Positions 43,404-52,667 of a stretch of 64,000 nt of DNA are shown in pieces. The translations under genes were made by a program, and so were the position numbers. The stretch is from JAFTYO01 sp045613125 (GTDB lineage: Bacteria; Pseudomonadota; Alphaproteobacteria; RF32; CAG-239), in NCBI GenBank assembly GCA_045613125.1, contig JAZLAM010000006.1:38915-102914 (forward strand), written 5' to 3'. Numbering within the stretch: position 1 is the first letter of the stretch; every line of letters starts with the position of its first letter. The notes under the pieces are model-generated. The model had not been told where the DNA came from. It saw only the letters and a list, made by a program, of their open reading frames with translations, and did not search any database.

Positions 43404-44726
43404 TTAGCTTCCCTTTTTTATCAACTCTTGCACTACTTGATACAATTTTGAAGAATATCTTGCACCTTTTATAAGAATAATATCATCTTTTTGCAAGAGC
43501 TTATTTAATAAAAAATCAACCAAAGGTTCTTTATTTTCAAAATAATATTTTTCTTTATCATCGGAAACACAATTCAACATATCTTTCATTTCAGGGCACA
43601 CCCCTACTACGACATCAATATCAGACTGCTCTACAATATTACCTATTTCAATATGTTTTTCTTGTGATAATGCTCCAAGTTCGGCCATTTTACCCAAAAC
43701 AGCAATCTTACGATGTGTAGTTTGTATATCGCTTAAAGATTTAATGGCAAGTTTCATCGCTTCAGGTTGTCCGGAATAGCTATCATCAATTAAGGTGTAT
43801 ATATCCCCATTTTCTAAGGTTAATTGATATTGTTTCCCTCTTCCTTCCAAAGCTTTAAAATCTTTAACATATTTTGACGCTTTTTTCACATCAAGTCCTA
43901 AAACTTCTATAACTTTTAAGGCACATAATGCATTATATATATGATGTTCTCCAGGAGTTGCTGTTTCAAAGTTTGCATCACAATTACAATTCTTGCCAAA
44001 CTTAAATATATTATCAGTATATTTTTTTGCAGTTTTATTCAAAATTTCATAAAAATTTGTATCTTCATTTATTATGGCCATCCCTTTTGGATTGAGACCT
44101 TCAAAAATTTCGGCCTTAGCATAGGCTATATCCTTAAACTCATTAAAAAATTCAATATGCATCGGATATACATTTGTCACAATTGCTACATCCGGTTTTA
44201 CATAAGATGTTAAACGAGAAATTTCACCTTTTGCACTCATTCCCATTTCAATAACGGCAAAATCTGCATCCATATCCAGATTACATAAACTTTCAGGCAC
44301 CCCGACAAAATTATTATGATTACCAACTGTTGCATAAGCTTTGCCAAACTTTGAAAGCAAAAATTTTATTTCTTCTTTAGTTGTTGTTTTTCCAGAACTT
44401 CCCGTAAGTCCTATAACTTTTCCTTTAAATAATGATCTGTTATAGGCCCCTATTTTTCCGTAAGCATCTAACGTATCTGCAACAACAATTTGTTTATCTA
44501 TAGAAATATTTTCTATCAAGTGATCAACTATAACCAGAGGACAACCGTTTTTTATAACATCAGGCACAAAATTATGCCCATCAAAATTTTCACCTTTAAC
44601 TGCAATAAAAACATCACTTGGTCCACATTTCCTACTATCTGTTGAAACTCCGCTGATTTCAGCGTATTTGATATTTGCTTCATAATTTAATATTTCTGCA
44701 ATTTTTATTGATGTTATCTGTTCCAT
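43404..44726 (-). CDS. murF: UDP-MurNAc-tripeptide:D-Ala-D-Ala ligase MurF
   Basis: 440 aa. The N-terminal Mur domain (SGVSTDSRKCGPSDVFIAVKG) is followed by the P-loop LTGSSGKTTTKEEI, the NHNNFVGVPESL block of the central domain, VIEMGMSAKGEI, and a C-terminal ligase domain (LIDDSYSGQPEAMKLAI). It adds D-Ala-D-Ala to complete the peptidoglycan stem peptide. It lies outside the usual dcw division cluster and instead leads the murF-nrdR-nusB-def run. Confidence 0.94.
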   Translation of the reverse strand: MEQITSIKIAEILNYEANIKYAEISGVSTDSRKCGPSDVFIAVKGENFDGHNFVPDVIKNGCPLVIVDHLIENISIDKQIVVADTLDAYGKIGAYNRSLFKGKVIGLTGSSGKTTTKEEIKFLLSKFGKAYATVGNHNNFVGVPESLCNLDMDADFAVIEMGMSAKGEISRLTSYVKPDVAIVTNVYPMHIEFFNEFKDIAYAKAEIFEGLNPKGMAIINEDTNFYEILNKTAKKYTDNIFKFGKNCNCDANFETATPGEHHIYNALCALKVIEVLGLDVKKASKYVKDFKALEGRGKQYQLTLENGDIYTLIDDSYSGQPEAMKLAIKSLSDIQTTHRKIAVLGKMAELGALSQEKHIEIGNIVEQSDIDVVVGVCPEMKDMLNCVSDDKEKYYFENKEPLVDFLLNKLLQKDDIILIKGARYSSKLYQVVQELIKKGS

Positions 44727-44764
44727 AATATCCTCAAGTTGGTTCTGTTTTACAAATCACCAAG

Positions 44765-44793
44765 AGTATAAGAAATTATACCTTTGATTGCAA
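44765..44793 (-). promoter_or_regulatory. Promoter of the murF-nrdR-nusB-def operon
   Basis: On the minus strand TTGCAA, a 17-bp spacer and TATACT lie about 40 bp before the murF ATG. A TATAAT also lies inside the spacer and could serve as an alternative -10 with a different -35. Confidence 0.55.
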
Positions 44794-44819
44794 GTAAAAG
44801 ATATGCTCATTAAAGCATC

Positions 44820-44847
44820 AAAAAAGCTCTCTTTCGAGAGCTTTTTT
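44820..44847 (-). terminator. Intrinsic terminator after the BI-1 family gene
   Basis: AAAAAAGCTCTC / GAGAGCTTTTTT with a TTTC loop lies about 11 bp past the stop of the minus-strand membrane gene. Confidence 0.85.
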
Positions 44848-44858
44848 AATATTGACCA

Positions 44859-45581
44859 TTATCTTCTGTCACCCATTATTCTTAATAGATCCAAAAACAG
44901 ATTAATAAAGTCCATATAAAGAGCTAAAGCTCCTGATACAGCTTTACGTGTTAACATATCTTCCGAATCGTGACCGACATACATTGAACGAATTCGTTGA
45001 GTATCATATGCTGTTAAGCCAACGAAAATAGCCACGGAAATATAAGAAATCACCCAATATAATGTGGAACTTTGCATAAATAAGTTAACTAAGCTAGCAA
45101 TAATTACGCCCCATAATCCCATAATCATAAAAGAGCCGATAGACGTTAAATCTTTTTTTGTAGTGTATCCATACAAACTCATAGTACCAAATGTAGCAGC
45201 CGTAATTAAAAACACTCTAAACACACTTGCACCTGTATAAAGTAACATAACAGGAGCAATTGAAGCACCCATCACAGCAGAAAATAACCAAAACATTGTT
45301 TGAACTTTAGATGCGGATCCTCTTTGAACTGCCGAATTAAACATAAACACCATAACCAAAGGCGCAATCAGAGCAACCCAACCTAACAATGATAAACCGG
45401 CATACCCTTCATTAACTTTGAAAAACATACCTATTAAACCGGTGTTTATCAACAAATATACAGTTAAAGCTGTTAAGCATAACCCCCCTGTCATATAGTT
45501 ATAAACTTTTATCATATATGAACGCAAGCCCTCATCAACTGTGTCTCTTACAACAGCTGAGCTATAAGTTTTGGTTTTCAT
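44859..45581 (-). CDS. Bax inhibitor-1 (YbhL/YccA) family membrane protein
   Basis: 240 aa with seven TM helices. The family pattern is seen in YNYMTGGLCLTALTVYLL near the N-terminus, LYGYTTKKDLTSIGSF in the middle and VGLTAYDTQRIRSMY with the C-terminal YMDFINLFLDLLRIMG. In BI-1 proteins two aspartates (here in AYDTQ and YMDFIN) form a pH-sensing pair that gates a Ca2+ leak. Location is the inner membrane; the bacterial role is unclear. TAAGGAG precedes the ATG. Confidence 0.92.
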   Translation of the reverse strand: MKTKTYSSAVVRDTVDEGLRSYMIKVYNYMTGGLCLTALTVYLLINTGLIGMFFKVNEGYAGLSLLGWVALIAPLVMVFMFNSAVQRGSASKVQTMFWLFSAVMGASIAPVMLLYTGASVFRVFLITAATFGTMSLYGYTTKKDLTSIGSFMIMGLWGVIIASLVNLFMQSSTLYWVISYISVAIFVGLTAYDTQRIRSMYVGHDSEDMLTRKAVSGALALYMDFINLFLDLLRIMGDRR

Positions 45582-45663
45582 TTTTTTCTCCTTAAAATAA
45601 TTATCATCTTTTAAATATAGAAATTTTTTTTCAAAAAATCAATAAGCTCTCTCTCAAAAAACA

Positions 45664-46386
45664 TTATTCATTATAAAAAAAGTCATATATTTTTGCAAAA
45701 ACCAAATTATAATATACAAAAAACACTGAATAAAAAAACAAATTAAGATATCCCTGACATTTGAAATATGTATCAATTTCATAAACTATCACACACGGAA
45801 TGTTTAATAAAAAAACTATTAACACAAACTGCCAATAATTACCGGAACTTTTCTTCCAAGCTTTTTTAAAAGAACTATTTAAGCCCTGCACCGATGAAAT
45901 AAATGCTAAAAAAGGTCGACAAAGTATTATAGGAAAAATCAACATTAAAATCATAGATAAAATAAACATATTCAAAATATTAATTTGAGCATTTTGTAAT
46001 TGATACATATAGCTTTCAAAAAACATCAGATATTTATCATCAAAACCCATTAAAAGTGGTAAATATGGCAATAAGCCAAGTAACACACTTATAACTATCA
46101 CCAAAAAGAACATTTTGGTAGAAGGTATAAGGCTACCCAAAATATTTGGTATAAACAAGTATGGTTTTTTATGGTAGTAATATCTGAAAAACACACACCA
46201 AAAAACATAATAAGCAAAAAGCCACAATATACTTAACGGATTGGAAAAACCTCCTTGAATAAATTCAAAGCAAAATAAGTATACAAAATTTACAATTACA
46301 AACAAAAAAAGTTGCTTATATGATAGACAGTATAGAGCATCTCTCAAGGTTTTTAAAACCGGAATTTTAACTATATGATTAGACAT
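45664..46386 (-). CDS. Hypothetical polytopic membrane protein, last in the virD4 operon
   Basis: 240 aa with about six TM helices (for example QLFLFVIVNFVYLFCF, KMFFLVIVISVLLGLL and YWQFVLIVFLLNIPCVIVY). No family recognised. It starts 3 bp after virD4, so it is cotranslated with the coupling protein. A role as a VirD4-associated membrane component is inference from position only. There is no terminator before the BI-1 gene, which has its own ribosome site. Confidence 0.7.
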   Translation of the reverse strand: MSNHIVKIPVLKTLRDALYCLSYKQLFLFVIVNFVYLFCFEFIQGGFSNPLSILWLFAYYVFWCVFFRYYYHKKPYLFIPNILGSLIPSTKMFFLVIVISVLLGLLPYLPLLMGFDDKYLMFFESYMYQLQNAQINILNMFILSMILMLIFPIILCRPFLAFISSVQGLNSSFKKAWKKSSGNYWQFVLIVFLLNIPCVIVYEIDTYFKCQGYLNLFFYSVFFVYYNLVFAKIYDFFYNE

Positions 46387-46389
46387 ATC

Positions 46390-48612
46390 TTAACCTCTAA
46401 CTGCTGACTGTTCTGTATCTTCTTCAAAATCATCAGTATCAGCATTGGGATCATAATCAATACCTAACTTAGCAAGCATATCATCATTGATATCTTCTCG
46501 TTGAGCCACAATCCAATCTGGAACATTAGGAGATGGTTTCATCGCTGCTAATTTTTTCATACCCGAATCTAAATACCAACGTGGAGAATCTGCCATAATA
46601 GGTCTGTCAATATAACTTTGCATCAATACAACTTGCTTGAGCATTGGAAGACTCAAAAGTTGTGTTGTTGTAATAACAGATACACCCTGTAACTGATAAG
46701 ACACATTTTTAGCAAATGGGTTTGAGTTTTTACCAAGTCCGCCCTCATTTTTAGAATATGATGTAGTTTGTACCGTACGATTTCCAATCATTTTTGAAAA
46801 ACGTTGAGCTGTAACTTCGTTGTTTTGTGATAAAATAATCTTACAAGCAGTTGTAGAAATTACTGTTTCCAAGTCATCTTTTCCATATTTACCGGAGATT
46901 TGTCCCAAATCTTGTCCGATAAGTAAATAAGATACTTTTTGACCACGACCTACCGCAGGACCGTCAATAACTGCTTTAAGTTTTGGCATTTGCGGAAACT
47001 CGTCGAGCACAAACAAACATGGGAATGGTCCCATCTTACCATCTGTTTTATTTTCAAACTTTGGAGGATTAGAAATTAAATATGAACTCATCAATTCAAT
47101 AAACACACTAGAAATCATACCAAGTGCTCTCGCATCTGTTTGGTTAATTGATAAATAAACCGAAATAGGCTTCCATTCACCTGTAACAGGGTCTTTCATA
47201 CCTCGCAAATCTTTAAAGTGTAAATCTGAAAAGCTTGTTCTGGCAACAACTGCCGAGTTTTTAAATATATTGATACCGGCAAACGCTGTAGAAATAACAG
47301 ATCCACGCTCTTTATCAGGCATAGCAGATAGTGAACTTAACTCAGTGTAACAACGTTGAGAATATCCATATTTACGTGCTTCTTCAACCGCTTCATCCAA
47401 CAAATCATGCATAGGATCTGCCATTGCAGCCATTTGATCACCTTCGGCGAGCCTGCGTTTGATTTCTTGAGCCTGCTTAATTTGTGCTTCAGTCAACCAT
47501 TCTAAAATCATCGCAATACTTGATTCTCTTCCTATCCATTTTTCCGGCAACAAATTCCACGTTCCAATAGGAACATAGTTATCTATGGTTAGGGTGCCAT
47601 TCTTCATATCCGCTATTGCTTTGGGGACTAAAGGATCTCTCATATCACGATAATATCCTTCCAAAACCCTTTTATCTTCTTCATCAAGTTTACCTTCATA
47701 AATGCGACCGATAAAATAGTCATTAGCACGGGCTCGTTCACATTTTGATGTAATAAAATGAATAAATCCATTTAATGCTGCACGACCGGTTTGTGACCAG
47801 TGAGGATCAGCACCACCTTTAGGGTCTTCTACCAAAATATTACAAATTGAATCGATATACATATCTCTATCAGGCCCCATTTCTGGGACAGCATTTGGAG
47901 CCAAAGGATTCCAACTAGGATAATATATACCTTCTGAAGGACTGTCTTCAGCACCCCAGTTAATCACAAACACAGGCCCGACTTTGGCTCTAGCTCCCGA
48001 TGTTTTATAACATAATTCTGGTTTAGGGTCATTAATAATCAAGCTCATACCTTTAGCATGAAAAATGGTCGGCATAACAACACCAACTGTTTTACCTGTT
48101 CCCGGAGGTGCACAACATAATGTTGATAAAGTTTCTTTCAATAAAAGCAATCTGTTATTAAACTTTCCGACAACTTGGCAAAAACCATCAAAGCCTAACA
48201 GTTCCATTTTATTAATATCGCGCAATGTGGCAAGACGAGCAGAACCATGAACATTAGATTGAAATTGATATGGACAAGTTAACATTCCCGTAATTATTCC
48301 GGTTGGCAAAGATAAAAATGGTAAAATAGGAATCCAACGTCCTAAAGAAAACTCTTGTCCTGCAGACAATTTTTGCATCCAACTGTAATACTGGCTGAAC
48401 AAAAATGAAGGATTATTTTGAACAGCTTTAAGAAAAGCTTTAACAGTAGCTATCGTATTTTTCGATATACCTTTTTCAATTAAAAAAGCCAAAGGTAATG
48501 AAAATATTGTTAAAATAAGAGTAATCACCAAAGTGATAATCATGGTCACCGCCATCCACCTGACGGCATTATCATATTCTTCCCATTCCGCTCCTCTGTT
48601 TCTCAATCCCAT
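46390..48612 (-). CDS. virD4: Type IV secretion coupling ATPase VirD4
   Basis: 740 aa. Two N-terminal TM helices (about 17-45 and 92-112) precede a TraG/VirD4 ATPase: Walker A CCAPPGTGKTVGVVMP near residue 170, the VINWGAEDSPSEG and YPSWNPLAP blocks, and Walker B LFVLDEFPQMPKL. Further motifs include VSYLLIGQDLGQI and RPIMADSPRWY near the C-terminus. It brings substrates to the secretion channel at the inner membrane. It is preceded by four unrecognised genes on the same strand and separated from virB10-virB11 by about 14 kb. Confidence 0.93.
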   Translation of the reverse strand: MGLRNRGAEWEEYDNAVRWMAVTMIITLVITLILTIFSLPLAFLIEKGISKNTIATVKAFLKAVQNNPSFLFSQYYSWMQKLSAGQEFSLGRWIPILPFLSLPTGIITGMLTCPYQFQSNVHGSARLATLRDINKMELLGFDGFCQVVGKFNNRLLLLKETLSTLCCAPPGTGKTVGVVMPTIFHAKGMSLIINDPKPELCYKTSGARAKVGPVFVINWGAEDSPSEGIYYPSWNPLAPNAVPEMGPDRDMYIDSICNILVEDPKGGADPHWSQTGRAALNGFIHFITSKCERARANDYFIGRIYEGKLDEEDKRVLEGYYRDMRDPLVPKAIADMKNGTLTIDNYVPIGTWNLLPEKWIGRESSIAMILEWLTEAQIKQAQEIKRRLAEGDQMAAMADPMHDLLDEAVEEARKYGYSQRCYTELSSLSAMPDKERGSVISTAFAGINIFKNSAVVARTSFSDLHFKDLRGMKDPVTGEWKPISVYLSINQTDARALGMISSVFIELMSSYLISNPPKFENKTDGKMGPFPCLFVLDEFPQMPKLKAVIDGPAVGRGQKVSYLLIGQDLGQISGKYGKDDLETVISTTACKIILSQNNEVTAQRFSKMIGNRTVQTTSYSKNEGGLGKNSNPFAKNVSYQLQGVSVITTTQLLSLPMLKQVVLMQSYIDRPIMADSPRWYLDSGMKKLAAMKPSPNVPDWIVAQREDINDDMLAKLGIDYDPNADTDDFEEDTEQSAVRG

Positions 48613-48633
48613 TTTAGTTCCTCATTATAAAAA

Positions 48634-50118
48634 TCACATATTACCACGTAACAGTTTCTTAATACGCTCAAATTCACCCACGCTTAACTTAGAATCTACT
48701 TCCTCAACTGTTTTAGAGAATAGCTTGATTTCTCTTGGACTACCTCTGTTAATTCTGGTAACTTCTACTTGAAGATTATCCCATATTTCAAACATATCTT
48801 CAGCATTAATAATATTACCCATTTGAATAATCACATACGGTACAACATCAAAATCAAAATCGATATCTTCAAGTTTCCTTAGTAAAGATTCTTTAGCCAA
48901 CATAACTTTACGAACAGGAGATATACGATGAGAGTTCTCAGAAAACCACAAAGGCTCCTCATTATTAAAGCGCTCTTCATCGGCAAGCCAATCTCCAGCC
49001 TCTTTATCTACTAAGCATAAACAAATTTTTCCTTCAGCGACACCTAAGAAATCTATCATAATATTTTTATTAAGTGTTACACCTGAAATAATATCATAAC
49101 CTTTTTGCTTTAATACATCAACTATAGGATTGCTTCCCCTGGAAGTTTTTTGCTCATCAGCAACCTTATCAGAATGTTCATACGTATTTTTACGACCGTC
49201 TTTGCGACCAACTTTTTCTTCACGCCGTAAAGATTTGGTATTCTCTGTCTCAGACTTATATTCTTTTTTGCTTTTTCTTCCATCTTTATCCTGAGAAACA
49301 AACAATGGTCGTGGCTCATCATCAATATCACCACGATCTTCATTATAATCATCTTCAAAATGTTTTTTACTTTTTTTAGAATTTGAAAAATTTTTATCAT
49401 CATTATCCATATTTTCAAACGACTGGTTGTCCCTGCTCTTTTCTTTTTTCTTTTTACCATTATCTATTTTAAAAATATCGGATTTTTCAAAGGCATCAAA
49501 ATCTAAATCAAAATCATCATCTTCATTATCTAAATTAAACAGCGAATGACTAAATGTTTCCCTTGCCGTTGCAGCTTTTTCTTTAACACTACCACTACCA
49601 TATGCACTTGATGTAGTTAAAGATGACCTTCCATAAGGCGTAGAAACGCTCGATTGAACACTTTGCTGAGACACCGATTTTGGTGTTTCACTATCGGAAT
49701 ATTCACGTATCGGAAGCCTACGCCCTGTTGGCCTAATTTCTTTATATGACTTTTTCTTGACAACAACTGGTGTTTTACTGATTGCAGGCTTCAAAGTAAC
49801 AGCATTTCCTTTTAGAAATGCAAATGGGAATGTTAATATTTTGAGAACCATAGATTCCCAAGAAATCATACTAAGAGCAACCCAACCTGTAAGCCATAAT
49901 GGAATAAACGAAACTATAATTAAAATGAAAGCCCATTCTTTAGGAGTATCAATAACCCAACCTGCAGCCCACAAATTCCACGCATAGGCCCAATGCAAAG
50001 GCCAAAATATATCAAAGCGCCAACTCTCAAGCATAATAACCCTTATGCCCTCAGTGAAGATAACACTCCACAGGCATCCTACCAAAACTATTCTAAGCAA
50101 CACGAGTAAGGGTTTCAT
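48634..50118 (-). CDS. Membrane protein of the virD4 operon with charged linker and conserved C-terminal domain
   Basis: 494 aa in three parts. Residues 1-95 have TM helices (about 7-25 and 64-88) with a SWRFDIFWPLHWAYAW segment between them. Residues about 115-335 are a low-complexity, strongly charged linker (Ser/Asp/Lys/Glu-rich). Residues about 338-490 form a folded domain (KGYDIISGVTLNKNIMIDFL, ICLCLVDKEAGDWLADEE, RISPVRKVMLAKESLL). Its shape suggests a nuclease-like alpha/beta fold, but I cannot confirm that. No family recognised. It lies 21 bp before virD4. The N-terminal part is related to the next upstream gene. Confidence 0.75.
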   Translation of the reverse strand: MKPLLVLLRIVLVGCLWSVIFTEGIRVIMLESWRFDIFWPLHWAYAWNLWAAGWVIDTPKEWAFILIIVSFIPLWLTGWVALSMISWESMVLKILTFPFAFLKGNAVTLKPAISKTPVVVKKKSYKEIRPTGRRLPIREYSDSETPKSVSQQSVQSSVSTPYGRSSLTTSSAYGSGSVKEKAATARETFSHSLFNLDNEDDDFDLDFDAFEKSDIFKIDNGKKKKEKSRDNQSFENMDNDDKNFSNSKKSKKHFEDDYNEDRGDIDDEPRPLFVSQDKDGRKSKKEYKSETENTKSLRREEKVGRKDGRKNTYEHSDKVADEQKTSRGSNPIVDVLKQKGYDIISGVTLNKNIMIDFLGVAEGKICLCLVDKEAGDWLADEERFNNEEPLWFSENSHRISPVRKVMLAKESLLRKLEDIDFDFDVVPYVIIQMGNIINAEDMFEIWDNLQVEVTRINRGSPREIKLFSKTVEEVDSKLSVGEFERIKKLLRGNM

Positions 50119-50175
50119 TTAGTCTCCTCGATATTTTAGAAGATAGTATTACATTTCAATTCAGATGACAAGTAT

Positions 50176-50667
50176 TTATTGCTCCTTACGTTGAATTATT
50201 TTTTCAGATATATTTTTTCTTAACATTTCAGCATCTTTTGCCACATTATTTTTCTCTTGTCTTATTCTATCTTTAATGACATCTTCAATATTTACCTTTT
50301 CTCCCACAGAAATATTTTTAATTACAACATGATTATCAATCTTTTCATATTTTTTCATCTTACGATTACTTATATATTCTATAGGTTTTATAAGCATATT
50401 GATATAATTTATTTTATTAACCTTGCGTATACCCAATAGCCATAAAACAAAAACAACCACCAAAGCTATAAAAAAGCTAAAATCTGAAGTGCCAGAGATA
50501 ACTCCATTATTATTCCAATAATCAACAATAACTTGCCATTGTTTCATATTAAATATATCAAATTGCCATATAATTTTCATAAGCATACGAGACAAACTCC
50601 AAAATAGAATTGTCCAAACAAATGCTAAAATAAGAAATCTTATGAATTTAGCTATTTTTTTTATCAT
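50176..50667 (-). CDS. Small membrane protein related to the N-terminus of its neighbour
   Basis: 163 aa with two TM helices (about 8-28 and 62-82) and a charged cytoplasmic tail. No family recognised. It shares layout and local sequence with residues 1-100 of the 494-aa protein next to it: IWQFDIFNMKQW here against SWRFDIFWPLHW there, with both helices and the following basic stretch at equal spacing. It probably arose by duplication or is a second subunit of the same assembly. It begins 6 bp after the 638-aa gene. Confidence 0.7.
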   Translation of the reverse strand: MIKKIAKFIRFLILAFVWTILFWSLSRMLMKIIWQFDIFNMKQWQVIVDYWNNNGVISGTSDFSFFIALVVVFVLWLLGIRKVNKINYINMLIKPIEYISNRKMKKYEKIDNHVVIKNISVGEKVNIEDVIKDRIRQEKNNVAKDAEMLRKNISEKIIQRKEQ

Positions 50668-50673
50668 TACATA

Positions 50674-52590
50674 CTAACCTCTGGTTGCAGCTTGCTTATA
50701 GCCCGCCAATTTACCACTCACATTTGAATCACGTATTGCAAGCCTCGATTTCATTGCCGACAAAGCTTTTTTCCGAGTAATATTTTGGGCTCTCATGGCA
50801 TTAAGTGCATCTTGATTAATTTGATTTAATTCCCTATATTTATTACATATTCCCGGAGTATTTTGAGCTATAGCTTCATCATATAAACCACACATAACAT
50901 CCACCCTCTTTTTTGAACCTTCATACGCAAATTCTGACTGATTGAACAAATTGCCTTTATCAGACATTTCTTCCACATCTTTTTCAAGCTTAGAAATATT
51001 TTTTTTGATACCCTTATCAGGAGCACCCTTTCCGCATCCGGCAAACTTGTCATCTTTTATCTCTTTTTCTTGTCTCTCAAGTAGTTTAGATACTGTTGTT
51101 GCTTTATCCTCCAACCAATCATTCACCTCTTTATTTACTTGCTGCTGAATAAACTCTTCTTTTGATAATTTAGGATTGACAACACTTTCATAAGCAAATT
51201 CTGCCAATAGACGAGTATCCTCAGAAATAACAGACACCGCTCTAAGCAACATTTTTTGTTTTGCAAGTGATCTTTTATCAAAATCAACCTTAAGTTCGTT
51301 CTGATTTTTTTCTTTACCACGCTTGTTCCACGCTCTTGAGGATCTCATAAATTCGTCTGTCATTTCCAAACGTGTCATAAGCATTGCAAGCTTATCTGTT
51401 GTCTCTAACAATTTAATTTGCGCATCTAACTTTTTCGGAGCTCCCTCTAAAAACTCTTTAGCATTTGTATTTTTTTGTAAATTCGCGATAAACTGAGGAT
51501 CATGCTGATGTCTCCAATTTGGATTCGGATTATGCAAATTAGCCTTCAAATCTTCAAATATGCTTGTAAATTTTGCTTTTTTATGTGCATACGCCTCTGT
51601 CTTACCGTTATTTGTAGCAACAAACAAATCGCCAAAATCGCTTACTCTTCTATGAGCGTTTTTTAATCTGTCCTCTCTTATTTTAGCCTTCTGTCTTTTT
51701 CTTGCCACTGAATTTGCTATTGCTATTTCACAAGCATTATCAATGATACCCAAAGCTTTATCTTCCAGCATATTTAACAACCAAGATGCACCGGCCAAAA
51801 GCCATTCTTCATACATGTATTTTACAACATCACCGTCTGTAAATTTGTCTTTACTTTTTCGTTCCTGCGGTTTCTTAACATCACCCATATTTTCATTCAT
51901 ATCAGCTTCTTTTTTATTTTGAAGTTTTTTAAGCTGATCTGCTTGCTCTGCAGTTAGAGTGCCTCTATAAGCACCGACTTCCAAATCTTCACGAGATAAA
52001 GGTTTTTGAGGTTCTTTCTTTACATCTCCCAAATGACGCTCCATCAAATCAGACATTTTTTCCCCATTTGCATTACGTCTGTTTGGATTTGCTCCATATC
52101 CGCTGTTTGCATACATTCCTTGTATCAAAGATGTACTTTCGTTATGCAAATTTGTAATTCCATCTTTATCCGGATAATTTTCATCTTTTTGCATAGCACG
52201 CAAACTGATAATATTTTTTGCAGACTGAGTTCCTAACGTTTCACCATTTGACAAACGACCTTCATCAAGCAAATATTGCACAGGAGTTTTTCCACCTTTA
52301 ACAGCTTCTAAGCCTCCTTCTTTGTGCATTGCATGTAAATTATCTAATACCTGACGAGAAGTTGCGAGTTGATCTGAAGATTGCTTAACATATTCCTGAT
52401 AGCCTTCTTTAGGGCATTTGTTCATATCATTAACTGCCATTTTTTCCATAAACTCAGGACTGATAAGAATGTTAGGATTTTCCTTAATTACACCGGCAAC
52501 TTCCGTTTTTGCTTCCGCTGTCATATCTTTACCGGATAAAAGTTCAAACAATCTGTTTGCTTTTTCTTTCATATCATTATCTTCTGCCAT
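50674..52590 (-). CDS. Large hypothetical protein of the virD4 operon
   Basis: 638 aa from the ATG at 52590, which has GGAG upstream; the frame extends further but without a better site. No TM segment or signal peptide. The N-terminal ~200 residues are polar with a short ankyrin-like stretch (TPVQYLLDEGRLSNGETLG), which is too little to call. The rest is Lys/Glu-rich and mostly helical, with likely coiled coils. No family recognised. Its size, charge and position ahead of virD4 would fit a secreted substrate or a cytoplasmic chaperone/adaptor of the secretion system; this is inference. Confidence 0.72.
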   Translation of the reverse strand: MAEDNDMKEKANRLFELLSGKDMTAEAKTEVAGVIKENPNILISPEFMEKMAVNDMNKCPKEGYQEYVKQSSDQLATSRQVLDNLHAMHKEGGLEAVKGGKTPVQYLLDEGRLSNGETLGTQSAKNIISLRAMQKDENYPDKDGITNLHNESTSLIQGMYANSGYGANPNRRNANGEKMSDLMERHLGDVKKEPQKPLSREDLEVGAYRGTLTAEQADQLKKLQNKKEADMNENMGDVKKPQERKSKDKFTDGDVVKYMYEEWLLAGASWLLNMLEDKALGIIDNACEIAIANSVARKRQKAKIREDRLKNAHRRVSDFGDLFVATNNGKTEAYAHKKAKFTSIFEDLKANLHNPNPNWRHQHDPQFIANLQKNTNAKEFLEGAPKKLDAQIKLLETTDKLAMLMTRLEMTDEFMRSSRAWNKRGKEKNQNELKVDFDKRSLAKQKMLLRAVSVISEDTRLLAEFAYESVVNPKLSKEEFIQQQVNKEVNDWLEDKATTVSKLLERQEKEIKDDKFAGCGKGAPDKGIKKNISKLEKDVEEMSDKGNLFNQSEFAYEGSKKRVDVMCGLYDEAIAQNTPGICNKYRELNQINQDALNAMRAQNITRKKALSAMKSRLAIRDSNVSGKLAGYKQAATRG

Positions 52591-52667
52591 CTTACATTCT
52601 CCAATATATTTTTTTGCATTGTAACACAAAATTATGGTTTTGTCCACAAGGTTTTGTTACAAATTTG

